DNA of 64,000 nt from CAVPTL01 sp963794415 (lineage in GTDB: Bacteria > Actinomycetota > Thermoleophilia > Gaiellales > JAICJC01), in the NCBI GenBank assembly GCA_963794415.1, contig CAWCDI010000004.1, forward strand, positions 62,001-126,000, written 5' to 3'. Of the stretch, positions 44,797-52,641 are shown one piece after another. A model generated the notes under the pieces. That model made no database searches, was not told the origin of the DNA, and saw only the letters and a program-made list of their open reading frames with translations. The first letter of the stretch is position 1, and each line of letters starts with the position of its first letter. Position numbers and translations under genes: made by a program.

Positions 44797-45218
44797 TCGT
44801 CTTCTCCGGGTTGGATGATCAGAGCGTAGGAGCCGAGCGCGATCAGGCGCTCGGCCGGGATGTCGCCGTGCTGGGTGCGAACCGAGATGACGGCGCCGGA
44901 CTCGCTGTCGAACACGACGTCGGTGACCGTGCCCTGCTCGAACCCGTCGGTGTTCAGCACGCGGCTCTCACGCATCCGCAGCGTTCCCTTCACCTGCTCG
45001 GTCGCCTCGGCGCGGCGGGCCATCACGGCGTCGGCCCCGAACGTGGCGACGTCGCGCCAGGCCAGCACATCGCCCTTGCGGCCGCGGCCGGATACCTGGA
45101 CGGCCTCGATGTGCCTGGCCGAGGGATCCAGCACGAAGCTCTTGACCTCGCCGATGTCCTCCGCGGTGTCGGTCGCAACGACGGGGCGGCCGTCGGCGGC
45201 GCTGAACGTCTCTTCCAT
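44793..45218 (-). CDS. PRC-barrel domain protein 2
   Basis: A 141-aa protein with one or two PRC-like beta-barrels: GRPVVATDTAEDIGEVKSFV near the N-terminus and FEQGTVTDVVFDSESGAVIS in the second half. PRC barrels occur in RimM, photosynthetic reaction-centre H subunits and many stress-linked actinobacterial proteins. ATG 45218 has GAGGAG five bases upstream, which decides it over GTG 45224. Confidence 0.8.
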   Translation of the reverse strand: MEETFSAADGRPVVATDTAEDIGEVKSFVLDPSARHIEAVQVSGRGRKGDVLAWRDVATFGADAVMARRAEATEQVKGTLRMRESRVLNTDGFEQGTVTDVVFDSESGAVISVRTQHGDIPAERLIALGSYALIIQPGEDE

Positions 45219-45220
45219 GG

Positions 45221-45781
45221 TCACTCCTCGAGCGTCGATGCGCGGTAGGACTCGATCGCGGCGCCGAAGCCCGCGAGGTCGTTTCGGATGAACTCGGTGG
45301 CGCCCTCGGGCAGCACCAGGTTGTCGCCGGAGACGGCGAGCTGGGCCGAGATGGGCACGAACTCGGGCGTGCCGCGGTCGCCGGAGCTCACCTCATACCC
45401 GACGGCCTCGGGCCGCCGGCCGGTCTCGATGATCACGCCCGAGACGGTGCCGAGGTTGTTGCCGTCGGCCGAGAGCACGCGGTTTCCGATCACCGAGGCC
45501 GTGGCTGCGGAGTCCTCGAGCTCGCGCGGGTTCTCGGATTCGGTGATGGCGGTCTCGTCGGAGACCATCACGGCGTCGCCGCCGATGGCGGCCACCGATC
45601 CGGCGCCGAGCACGTCGCGCAGGCGGCCGGCGAAGAAGCCCCGCTTGTTGAGCGTGAAGCCCACCAGCTGGTGGCGCGACGCGTCGTACACCACGTCGCG
45701 GATCTCGGCGACGTCCTCCCCGGTGGCGATCGAGACCACGGGGAGGCCGATCAGCTCGGTTGCGCGCACGAGGTGCGTCAC
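45221..45781 (-). CDS. PRC-barrel domain protein 1
   Basis: A 186-aa protein with two PRC-type repeats: LIGLPVVSIATGEDVAEIRDVV and VIGNRVLSADGNNLGTVSGV(II), each followed by a strand ending in a hydrophobic patch (LVGFTLNKRGFF). Cytoplasmic, no signal. GTG 45781 overlaps the stop of the 39-aa membrane protein gene. Function unknown; the operon looks like a stress or membrane-homeostasis unit. Confidence 0.82.
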   Translation of the reverse strand: MTHLVRATELIGLPVVSIATGEDVAEIRDVVYDASRHQLVGFTLNKRGFFAGRLRDVLGAGSVAAIGGDAVMVSDETAITESENPRELEDSAATASVIGNRVLSADGNNLGTVSGVIIETGRRPEAVGYEVSSGDRGTPEFVPISAQLAVSGDNLVLPEGATEFIRNDLAGFGAAIESYRASTLEE

Positions 45782-45897
45782 GGCTTTCGCCGCCGGGTGT
45801 TGGAGGCCCGCACGGAGCCGCGCCGGCGTGACTGCTGCAGGTAAAGCGCCACGAGGATGATGACCACGATCACCACGAGGAGGATCAGCCAGGTCAT
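45778..45897 (-). CDS. 39-aa single-helix membrane protein
   Basis: Starts ATG 45897 (MTWLILLVVIVVIILVALYL) with a single strong hydrophobic helix at residues 2-20, then a very basic tail (QQSRRRGSVRAS...). Both ends overlap neighbours by 4 bp (ATGA, GTGA), which is strong evidence that it is translated. It could recruit the PRC proteins to the membrane or modulate a membrane complex. Confidence 0.7.
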   Translation of the reverse strand: MTWLILLVVIVVIILVALYLQQSRRRGSVRASNTRRRKP

Positions 45898-46106
45898 CCC
45901 TGGGTCGAATCGGTGGGATCGGGCAGCTCGTCAGCCGTGAGGCGCTTCTCGCTGGTGGACGGAGCCGAGGTCTTCGTGCGGAAATCGGGCCGCCGCAGCG
46001 CGTCGGCGATGGGTGCCCCCGCGCCGTCGGGGTCGGGCTGCACGGCCTTCTTCACGATCTCGTGCGGCTCGATCTCCTCGCCGCTCTCTTCCGGCTCAAC
46101 TGACAT
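45894..46106 (-). CDS. 70-aa acidic protein, first gene of the PRC operon
   Basis: A short, polar, acidic and Pro-rich protein (MSVEPEESGEEIEPHEIVKKA, then PDFRTKTSAPS), probably disordered. ATG 46106 has AAAGGGAG six to twelve bases upstream, and that ribosome site lies in the 3' arm of a hairpin (46111-46141). The stop overlaps the 39-aa gene. No family is recognised. Confidence 0.65.
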   Translation of the reverse strand: MSVEPEESGEEIEPHEIVKKAVQPDPDGAGAPIADALRRPDFRTKTSAPSTSEKRLTADELPDPTDSTQG

Positions 46107-46110
46107 GGGC

Positions 46111-46141
46111 ACTCCCTTTGCGTCTGCGTTGCAAGGGGAGT
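46111..46141 (-). promoter_or_regulatory. hairpin covering the ribosome site of the PRC operon
   Basis: On the transcript, ACTCCCCTTGC pairs with GCAAAGGGAGT (10 of 11 pairs) around a 9-base loop. The 3' arm contains the AAAGGGAG ribosome site, and the ATG follows four bases later. When folded, initiation should be blocked. It is also where a terminator for the gene ending at 46176 could lie, but there is no T-tract. Confidence 0.55.
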
Positions 46142-46175
46142 GCCCAATACCAGCCTCAGATCAAACGTCTGGGGA

Positions 46176-47375
46176 CTACTCGACGAAGCGGGCGAAGTGC
46201 TGCTGCGCGATGCCCGCGACGGACGTGAACTCGCCGCCGATGGCGAGGTTGTTCGTGCCGGACGCCACCGCCTCGATGCCGAGGTTGGTGTTCACCGACG
46301 GGTTCCAGGGCGAGAGCACCTGGCCCGTGGCCTCGTCAACAGCGGCGAGCTTATCGCGCTGCGCCGAGCCGGGGAGGCCCGAGCAGACGAAGTTGTTGCC
46401 CGGGATCGGCCCGCAGTAGGTGGTGTAGTGGCCGCCCATGTAGAGGACGCCGTCGGACACCGCGACCCCAACGACGTTGCCGTTGAAGCCTTCCTGATAG
46501 TTGACCGTGCCGTCCTCCATGTTGATGCTGAGCGCCGTTCCGCCGTTACCCGTGGCGGCGACGAACAGGGTGTTACCGTCCTGTGCGAAGGAGAGCACCT
46601 GGAACGGGCGGTAGGGGAAGGGCGGCGGCGGCATGAACGTCGGCGGTCCCTGGTAGGCGAAGGGCAGGAACGCGCCCGTCGTGGGATCGACCGCTGCGAT
46701 GGCGATGTGGCCGAAGCAGGCAGAGCCGCTGGGGCACTGCTGGAAGCCGCCCTCGATGATGCGCGTGCCGCTCGTGTCGGCGGCCAGTGCGCGCACCTCC
46801 TGATCCACCACAGGGTTCCAGGCGGGGATGTAGACGCCGGTCGTGGCGTTGGCCTCGGCCATGAACGAGTGGCGGTTGGTGAACGCGCCGCCCAGGTAGA
46901 GGTTGCCGTTCAGGACGAGCAGCGCCCGCACAGCCTTGTTGGGCTGCAGCGAGTTGCCGAACGCCGTGACCACGGCGCCGGTGGTGCCGTTGACCTCAGC
47001 CACGTTCTTGTGGGCCGAGCCGCCGACGGTGGTGAAGGTGCCGCCGAGGTAGATGTTGCCGCCGCTCGAGGCCAGCGCGTAGACCACGCCGTTCACATTG
47101 GGGTTCCACGGGAGCAGCGCGCCGGTGGTCATGTTCACGGCCGCGACGTGGTTTCGCGTGACCGCGGTGCCGCCGCCGCTGGGGATCATGGCCGTGAACT
47201 GGCCCGAAAGGTAGGCGGTGTTACCGACGACGATGATCTTTCGCACCGTGCCGTTTGCCTGGTACGAGCTCGCCGGGTGCTGCTGCACGACCGCGGCGTT
47301 CGCGACCGATGCCGCACCCAGGCTGACCAGCGCTGCGGCGACGATCGCCGCGCGTCTCCTGCCAAAAAGTCTCAC
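46176..47375 (-). CDS. secreted delta-60-repeat (DUF5122) beta-propeller protein
   Basis: A 399-aa exported protein. The signal peptide is at residues 1-27 (RRRAAIVAAALVSLGAASVANA). Repeated propeller text follows: VYALASSGGNIYLGGTFTTV, VRALLVLNGNLYLGGAFTN, VVGVAVSDGVLYMGGHYTTY and IEAVASGTNNLAIGGEFTSV, each with a nearby PWNPNVN-type loop. GTG 47375 has AAGGAG seven bases upstream. Probably extracellular, ligand unknown. No wall anchor is seen. Confidence 0.85.
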   Translation of the reverse strand: MRLFGRRRAAIVAAALVSLGAASVANAAVVQQHPASSYQANGTVRKIIVVGNTAYLSGQFTAMIPSGGGTAVTRNHVAAVNMTTGALLPWNPNVNGVVYALASSGGNIYLGGTFTTVGGSAHKNVAEVNGTTGAVVTAFGNSLQPNKAVRALLVLNGNLYLGGAFTNRHSFMAEANATTGVYIPAWNPVVDQEVRALAADTSGTRIIEGGFQQCPSGSACFGHIAIAAVDPTTGAFLPFAYQGPPTFMPPPPFPYRPFQVLSFAQDGNTLFVAATGNGGTALSINMEDGTVNYQEGFNGNVVGVAVSDGVLYMGGHYTTYCGPIPGNNFVCSGLPGSAQRDKLAAVDEATGQVLSPWNPSVNTNLGIEAVASGTNNLAIGGEFTSVAGIAQQHFARFVE

Positions 47376-47453
47376 GTCTACGCTCCTTGAACCGTCCGCC
47401 TCTACATGCGGAGGCTTTGAAGCCACCATCCGTGAATGTTCGGTTAACGCAAG

Positions 47454-47485
47454 GTGACATCACTCCAGGTGAAGTGCACGTCACG
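47454..47485. promoter_or_regulatory. imperfect inverted repeat in an AT-richer gap
   Basis: GTGACATCACT and AGTGCACGTCAC pair imperfectly, about 80 bp upstream of the propeller gene. The 47376-47604 gap is clearly lower in GC than the surrounding genes and holds no frame. This could be an operator; support is weak. Confidence 0.25.
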
Positions 47486-47584
47486 TGTTAGCTCTCGACC
47501 GTATCTGACGTTCGCGGGAGATTTCGGCGTATTTCCGTGGGAAAGTGGCTCTGGGAGCGGGAACGAGCTGCCGCGCACGTGCGA

Positions 47585-47605
47585 AAATACCCAAAAGGGG
47601 TATTT
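47585..47605 (-). terminator. rho-independent terminator after the 140-aa gene
   Basis: Read leftward, AAATACCC and GGGTATTT pair perfectly (8 bp) around CTTTT and end in TTTT. It starts at the stop codon of the gene at 47605-48027. The stem is AT-rich, unlike most hairpins in this genome. Confidence 0.55.
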
Positions 47606-48027
47606 CACCCGTCGTTGACGGCGTCCTGCTCGTCGATGGACGCGTCGGGCGAGGAAGGATCACACGTGACGATGCGCTCGCCGAGGTGCTGCTTCACGTC
47701 TTCGGGAGTGACGTCCGCCGACCAGCGGAAGGTCGCGCCGGCGGCCACGCTGGTGAACCGCGGCGAGTCGAGCGTCACGTCCGTGTTCTGGATGTCGCCG
47801 TGGGCGAAGCGAAACGTCGGGCTGATGATCACGCTCTGGCTGGAGCTGCTCGGATTGTGCAGCGTGCCCTGCATGATCACCCGGCCGCCGTCCCAGTGAC
47901 ACGAGATGGCCGAGAGCTCCGGCGACTTCGAGCCGTCGTAGCGCGAGACGATGGCGGAGGCGACGGCGATGATCGCGATGATGGCGACGGAGACCAGGCC
48001 AACCGTGATCCAGAGCGTCTTCGTCAT
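47605..48027 (-). CDS. membrane-anchored protein with external beta domain
   Basis: A 140-aa protein. One N-terminal helix (LWITVGLVSVAIIAIIAVAS, residues about 5-25) precedes an external domain with two Cys (AISCHWDGG and IVTCDPSS). The domain resembles small immunoglobulin-like FxLYD folds (VIMQGTLHNPSSSSQSVII). No firm family call. It is divergent from the HIRAN gene across 24 bp. Confidence 0.6.
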   Translation of the reverse strand: MTKTLWITVGLVSVAIIAIIAVASAIVSRYDGSKSPELSAISCHWDGGRVIMQGTLHNPSSSSQSVIISPTFRFAHGDIQNTDVTLDSPRFTSVAAGATFRWSADVTPEDVKQHLGERIVTCDPSSPDASIDEQDAVNDG

Positions 48028-48051
48028 GGATGCAGGCTACGCTGAACCGCC

Positions 48052-48459
48052 ATGGACGCAGGCCGGTTCCACGAGCTGCCGCGCGGGGGTCACTTCGCAG
48101 TGAGCGGGGAGTCCTACCGCCAGGAGGCGATCATCGCGCTCCTGCCGCTGTGCACGCCGCATCCGGGCGAGGACAACCGGCCGTCGTGCGACGTCAGGCT
48201 CATCGCCGAGCCCGCCAACGAGTACGACGCGAACGCCGTGGGCGTGCATGGGGCAACCGGGCAGGTGGGCTACCTGCCGCGCGGGGTCGCTGCCGACTTC
48301 GCGCCGGTGTTCAGTGAGCTCGCGCGCCTCGGCTATGCCGGTGGTGCCTGTGGTGCCGTGATTCTCGGTGATGCCGCCGGTGAGATGCCGCTCGGTGTGG
48401 TCTTGCTGCTCTCCCCGCCGAATGCGTGCCTCGATCAGCTCCGTGTGATGCATCGCTAG
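48052..48459 (+). CDS. HIRAN-domain protein
   Basis: A 135-aa stand-alone HIRAN-like protein. FAVSGESYRQEAIIALLP opens the fold; VRLIAEPANEYDANAVGVHG and GQVGYLPRGVAADFAPVF match the core E-P-x-N-x-Y-D-x-N-A-V and VGYLP motifs. In SWI2/SNF2 helicases such as HLTF, HIRAN binds 3' DNA ends; stand-alone bacterial forms are thought to recognise damaged or stalled DNA. Its 3' end overlaps the opposing gene by 149 bp. Confidence 0.8.
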   Translation: MDAGRFHELPRGGHFAVSGESYRQEAIIALLPLCTPHPGEDNRPSCDVRLIAEPANEYDANAVGVHGATGQVGYLPRGVAADFAPVFSELARLGYAGGACGAVILGDAAGEMPLGVVLLLSPPNACLDQLRVMHR

Positions 48460-48847
48460 ACGGCGGCTTCGGGGCGGGCGGCGTCGGAGGCTTCGGCGCG
48501 GGCTTCTTCTTGTGGTTTGCCCGCACGATGACCTTGGTGCGAAACGTGGTGGTCTTCACGACGCGCGTGGTGTGGACGATGCGCTCGGGCACTGTCACCG
48601 GCTGATTGCGGATGATCGTGAGCTTCTTGATGATGGTCGTGGTGGCGCCCGGCGCCGTGACGGTCCTGGCCGGGAGCCGCACGAACTTCGTCTTGCCCGT
48701 CTTCACCACGGTGACGGTGGACTCCGGCGTCGTCTGGGCCGACGCGGGTGCCGAGGCGACCAGCTGGCCCGCGAAGAATCCGCCTCCTGCGAGCAGTATG
48801 ACTGCCACTGCTCCCGGGACGAGGTACGCAGCATTGAGCTCTTTCAT
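48311..48847 (-). CDS. exported Thr/Val- and Pro/Lys-rich protein
   Basis: A 178-aa frame. An N-terminal helix (YLVPGAVAVILLAGGGFFAG) acts as signal or anchor, followed by a Thr/Val-rich region (TVTVVKTGKTKFVRLPARTV) and a Lys/Pro stretch (KKKPAPKPPTPPAPKPP). The last 50 residues are His/Arg-rich and read antisense through the HIRAN gene. In another frame a TAG at 48458-48456 would stop the gene near residue 130 with a 4-bp overlap, so the long tail may come from one wrong base. Confidence 0.55.
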   Translation of the reverse strand: MKELNAAYLVPGAVAVILLAGGGFFAGQLVASAPASAQTTPESTVTVVKTGKTKFVRLPARTVTAPGATTTIIKKLTIIRNQPVTVPERIVHTTRVVKTTTFRTKVIVRANHKKKPAPKPPTPPAPKPPSSDASHGADRGTHSAGRAARPHRAASHRRHHRESRHHRHHRHSRGARAH

Positions 48848-48928
48848 GACACCTGCCTTGGCGTTCAGCTTTACACTTTCTCAACCCTACACCAATCGTT
48901 TACAAGCAGGATTTGTGACCTTACAGCG

Positions 48929-48970
48929 AAGGGTGTTTCACCTATCGCTGCGGTGTCCATCAACACCCTT
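48929..48970. promoter_or_regulatory. 9-bp inverted repeat in the 48848-49017 gap
   Basis: AAGGGTGTT and AACACCCTT are exact reverse complements 24 bp apart in an AT-richer divergent promoter region between the exported protein (48847) and the propeller gene (49018). Possible operator for either. Confidence 0.35.
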
Positions 48971-49017
48971 GCAATGCACCGGTGGACTTTCCCGGCACAT
49001 CTCGTACTGTTCAAGAG

Positions 49018-50598
49018 ATGCGATTTCGCACGATCCTCCCTCTCGTCGCCGTTTCCCTGGCGGCAGTGCTCCTCGGCACCGCCCGAGCGGACGCGGGCAC
49101 GACGGCCGCGCTGCCGATCACGGGCTACGGCGACATGCTCGTCGATGCCGCGCACGGGCACGTTTTCGTCACAGGCGGCCCATCGAGTAGCTCCGAGATC
49201 GTGGTGATGAACGACGACGGGACGCTCGACACCACGCTCCAGGCCGACGGCGCCGTGGGCGGCATGGCGATGTCCCCTGACGGCTCGACACTCTTCGTCG
49301 CGGTCTGCGGAGGCGAGATCGAGCAGATCAACGCTGCCACGCTCGCAGGTACCGGCTCGCTGACCGCAGACGTCGGCGGCAGCTGCGGCCTCGCGCTTGC
49401 GGGCGGCGCGCTCTGGTACGCAGATTCAACCGGCCACCTCGGACTGACACTCCTCAGCGGCGGCGAGGGCGGCGACAACATCCCCGTCGACCGAGTCGCC
49501 GCGGTGCCGGGACACCCCGGCTGGCTGCTGGTGGAAACGAGCACCACCAACGCTCTGGAGCTCCTCGACGTCTCGGATCCCACGCAGTTTCCGACGGTGA
49601 TCGCCACGGCCGCCGGCACCGGCGCCAACGTGCTCGACCTTGCCGTGGCTGCCGACGGATCGTCGGTGGTGGTGTCGTACGGCGGCCCTGGCGAGCCGAG
49701 CGTCGTGCGGCAGCTCGCGCTCCCGACGTTTGCCCGGATGGGCCTCGCCTACCCACCGCACTATCACGGCGCCCCGTGGACGGCTGCTGCGATCTCTCCT
49801 GACGGCAACCAGATCTCCGTCGGGAAGGAGACCAGCGGCGACATGTTTCTGGAGAGCTTTGCGACCGGCGCCACCGCCCCGGTGAGCCGGGCGGTCGCCA
49901 CCGCCGGCAGCGCCTCCGACCAGGGATTCATTCGGTATAGCGCCAACGGCGCGTTCATCTACGTCGTCTCCCCTGCCGCCGGTGGCGGCTACGAGCTCCA
50001 CACGCTGCAGGCCGTTCCCGTGAAGAGCTTCACGCTCGCGCGCTCGAAGGAGAACATCGACTATGGCCAGTCGACGACCCTCACGGTGCACCTCGGGGTG
50101 GCGACGGCCAACCGCACGGTCGCGATCTACCGGCGACAGCAGAACTCGTCCGCTGCGCCGGTGCTCGTCACCAGGGGCACGCTCGGGACGGGCGGGAGCT
50201 TCTCGTTCTCGGCGCGCCCGGACGCCTCGACGGAGTACACCGCGACGTGGGCGGGCGACTCAACGCACGTGCCCATCACGACCGCGCAGCGCGCGGTGCT
50301 CGTGCACGCTCTCGTGCATCGCCGGGTGCTCGGGCAAATACTGCAGGCGTGGGTCACGCCGAATGCGCCGGATCGCGCGATCGCCTATGTCGTGCAGAAG
50401 CAGGGGCCGAAGGGCGGCTGGACCACGATCCGTACGGGCGTCGGCCGCACCGGTACGGCCGGCAGGTTCTCGCTCAAGGCGGCCCCCTCCGGCACGTCGC
50501 TCGCGGGTGTGAACCAGCGGGTCCGGTTCCGGATTGGCGCCAGTCAGCTGCTGGCTGGATCGACGTCTGCATGGCTGCGCTTCCGCGTCGCCGCCTGA
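49018..50598 (+). CDS. secreted beta-propeller protein with Ig-like C-terminal domains
   Basis: A 526-aa exported protein. The signal peptide is RFRTILPLVAVSLAAVLLGTARA. Residues about 30-340 form a propeller (MAMSPDGSTLFVAVCGGE, WTAAAISPDGNQISVGKE, GFIRYSANGAFIYVVS). From about residue 345 come an Ig-like repeat (DYGQSTTLTVHLGV, ATWAGDSTHVPIT) and a further beta domain with WTTIRTGVGRTGTAGRFSLK. No anchor is seen. ATG 49018 was chosen over an in-frame start at 48982 because the signal peptide begins there. Confidence 0.8.
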   Translation: MRFRTILPLVAVSLAAVLLGTARADAGTTAALPITGYGDMLVDAAHGHVFVTGGPSSSSEIVVMNDDGTLDTTLQADGAVGGMAMSPDGSTLFVAVCGGEIEQINAATLAGTGSLTADVGGSCGLALAGGALWYADSTGHLGLTLLSGGEGGDNIPVDRVAAVPGHPGWLLVETSTTNALELLDVSDPTQFPTVIATAAGTGANVLDLAVAADGSSVVVSYGGPGEPSVVRQLALPTFARMGLAYPPHYHGAPWTAAAISPDGNQISVGKETSGDMFLESFATGATAPVSRAVATAGSASDQGFIRYSANGAFIYVVSPAAGGGYELHTLQAVPVKSFTLARSKENIDYGQSTTLTVHLGVATANRTVAIYRRQQNSSAAPVLVTRGTLGTGGSFSFSARPDASTEYTATWAGDSTHVPITTAQRAVLVHALVHRRVLGQILQAWVTPNAPDRAIAYVVQKQGPKGGWTTIRTGVGRTGTAGRFSLKAAPSGTSLAGVNQRVRFRIGASQLLAGSTSAWLRFRVAA

Positions 50599-50865
50599 AC
50601 CTTGCTGGACAGCGCCGGTAGAGGCGACTGGACGACCAACCCCTGGCGGCAGACAGTCGGGCCGCGCACGGTCGCGATTGCCGGCACGCCGTTCACGGAG
50701 TGCCGCGCCCGCATAACGGCTGCGTCGCCACCAGACGACGACTGACGCGAATCCCAGGCGAGGGCCCGCGCCGGTTCACCAAATCGAACGGAGAACGGCA
50801 GCGCGCACCGAGTAGGCTGGATGATTCGCGCCACGGATCCTGCAGTCCGACCAAGGAGCACTGCC

Positions 50866-51555
50866 ATGAGCGACCTCCCGAACATCGTCCTCGTCCATGG
50901 AGCGTGGGCCGACGGCTCGTGCTGGAGCGGCGTCATCGAGCGCCTCCAGGCCAAGGGGTACAACGTCACGGCGCCGCAGAACCCGGAGACCTCGCTCGCC
51001 GCCGACGTCGCGCGCATCCGTCACGTGCTGGGCCGCCAGGACGGCCCGACGGTGGTTGCCGGCCACTCCTACGGCGGCCAGATCATGAGTGCGCTCGGCA
51101 CCGACGCGCCGAACGCCGTCGCGCTCGTCTACATCGCCGCCTTCGGCCTGGACGAGGGCGAGTCGATCGGCGCACTCCTCCAGTCGGGCCCGCCCACCGC
51201 CGCGCTCGCAAACCTCGACGTCGATTCGAACGGCCAGGCGTGGATCCCCGAGGACGACTTCGTGGGCCACTTCGCCGGCGACATCGATCCCGTGAAGGCC
51301 AGGGTGATGTACGCGGTGCAGCAGCCGCTCTCGCTCTCGACGCTCGAGGACGTGATGGGCACGCCGGCCTGGAAGGGGCTCCCGACGTGGTACATGGTCG
51401 CCACCGCGGACGAGGCGATCCCGCCCGACGCCGAGCGCCAGTTCGCAGCCCGGATGGGCGCGACCACGGTCGAGGTCGATTCGGGCCACTGCGCCATGGT
51501 CTCGCACCCGGACGAGGTCGCGAGCCTCATCGAGCAGGCAGCGGCAGCCGTCTAG
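50866..51555 (+). CDS. alpha/beta hydrolase
   Basis: A 229-aa hydrolase. IVLVHGAWADGSCWSGVIE is the oxyanion-hole start, VVAGHSYGGQIM the nucleophile elbow (Ser in GHSYG), and VDSGHCAMVSHPDEV holds the catalytic His. The acid is probably Asp/Glu in TADEAIPPDAE. This short, lid-poor type resembles plant hydroxynitrile-lyase/esterase-like bacterial proteins. ATG 50866 has AAGGAG. The 267-bp gap before it holds no convincing gene. A palindromic repeat follows 17 bp after the stop. Confidence 0.9.
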   Translation: MSDLPNIVLVHGAWADGSCWSGVIERLQAKGYNVTAPQNPETSLAADVARIRHVLGRQDGPTVVAGHSYGGQIMSALGTDAPNAVALVYIAAFGLDEGESIGALLQSGPPTAALANLDVDSNGQAWIPEDDFVGHFAGDIDPVKARVMYAVQQPLSLSTLEDVMGTPAWKGLPTWYMVATADEAIPPDAERQFAARMGATTVEVDSGHCAMVSHPDEVASLIEQAAAAV

Positions 51556-51572
51556 AGAGCCGAGCCGGCGAG

Positions 51573-51603
51573 GTGAATAACGGTGCCTGGCACCGTTATT
51601 CAC
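51573..51603. repeat. dispersed palindromic repeat, copy 5 (perfect, shorter arms)
   Basis: Arms GTGAATAACGGTGCC and GGCACCGTTATTCAC (15 nt) pair perfectly around a T. One base pair was lost from both arms relative to copy 1, so pairing was preserved. It sits between two convergent genes, 18 bp after one stop and 10 bp before the other. Confidence 0.85.
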
Positions 51604-51612
51604 CCACCGGGC

Positions 51613-52641
51613 TCAGGCGGGAATCAGGATGCCGCGGCCCTGGAGGCGGCCGCCGTCCAGGTCGGCCATGGCGTCGTTGATCGCGTCGAGCGGATACGTC
51701 GAGGTGTGCAGCGTGACCTTTCCCTGCGCCGTGAGCGTCATCAGCTCGCTCAGGTCGGCGTAGGTGCCCACCAGGTTTCCGATGAACGAGATCTCGCGGC
51801 TGATCACGTCGATCGTCGGGATGTTGATGTTCTCGCCGTAGCCGATCACGTAGTAGAAGCCGCCGTCGCGCACCATCGCGATGCCGTCCTCGATCGCGCC
51901 CTTCTCGCCCACGAAGTCGATGATCGCCTCGGCACCAAGGTCGTCGCACATCTCGCGCACCTTGCCGACGTGGCTTCCGTCCACCTTGATCGTATGGTCG
52001 GCGCCGACCTCACCGGCAAGCGCGAGCGCCTCCTCCGACGGGTCGATCACGATCACCTCGGCCGGCGTGTAGGCCTTCAGGCACTGGATGCCGATGTGGC
52101 CGAGGCCGCCCGCGCCGATCACCACCACCCGGGTGCCTGCGCCCAGCACCGGCACCGCCTTCTTCACCGCATGGATGGCCGTGAGCCCGGCGTCGGCGAG
52201 CGCCGCGATGTCCTTTGGCGCAAGGCTCGGATCGAGCTTCACCACCGAGCGCGCCGAGGTCTTCAAAAGCTCGGCGAAGCCGCCGTCGCGGTTGATGCCC
52301 GGAAACGAGCCGTTGAGGCAGTGCATGTCGTCGCCGACGCGGCACGGCAGGCAGAGCCCGCACGAGATGAACGGGTGCACGATCACCGTGTCGCCGACCG
52401 CCACGTTGCTCACGCCCGAGCCGATCTCATGCACCCAGCCGGCGTTCTCGTGCCCGGGGATGTAGGGCAGCTTCACCTGCGACTTCTCGGCCCACTGCCC
52501 CTCCTGGATGTGCAGGTCGGTGCGGCAGAGGCCGGCGGCCCCGATCTTCACGATGACGTCGAACGGCCCGTCGATGGTGGGCTCCGCGACCGATTCGAGC
52601 TTCAGCTGCTCGTGGTAGGCGTGCAGGCGGGCGGCGTTCAT
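51613..52641 (-). CDS. zinc-dependent NAD alcohol dehydrogenase of the propane-oxidation type
   Basis: A 342-aa medium-chain dehydrogenase. Catalytic zinc ligands lie in AAGLCRTDLH and IPGHENAGWV. The structural zinc site is SCGLCLPCRVGDDMHCLN with four Cys, and VVVIGAGGLGHIGIQ is the NAD fold. In propane-oxidising actinobacteria a related ADH (PrmE) oxidises 2-propanol. Here it follows a DUF59 gene and an amidohydrolase gene, as in those loci, but no monooxygenase subunit is in the window. ATG 52641 overlaps the DUF59 stop (ATGA). Confidence 0.9.
   Translation of the reverse strand: MNAARLHAYHEQLKLESVAEPTIDGPFDVIVKIGAAGLCRTDLHIQEGQWAEKSQVKLPYIPGHENAGWVHEIGSGVSNVAVGDTVIVHPFISCGLCLPCRVGDDMHCLNGSFPGINRDGGFAELLKTSARSVVKLDPSLAPKDIAALADAGLTAIHAVKKAVPVLGAGTRVVVIGAGGLGHIGIQCLKAYTPAEVIVIDPSEEALALAGEVGADHTIKVDGSHVGKVREMCDDLGAEAIIDFVGEKGAIEDGIAMVRDGGFYYVIGYGENINIPTIDVISREISFIGNLVGTYADLSELMTLTAQGKVTLHTSTYPLDAINDAMADLDGGRLQGRGILIPA

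Noticed and set aside
50599..50865. Gene remnant before the alpha/beta hydrolase
   Set aside because: Short frames exist on both strands but none shows family text or a ribosome site; I see nothing supported here.
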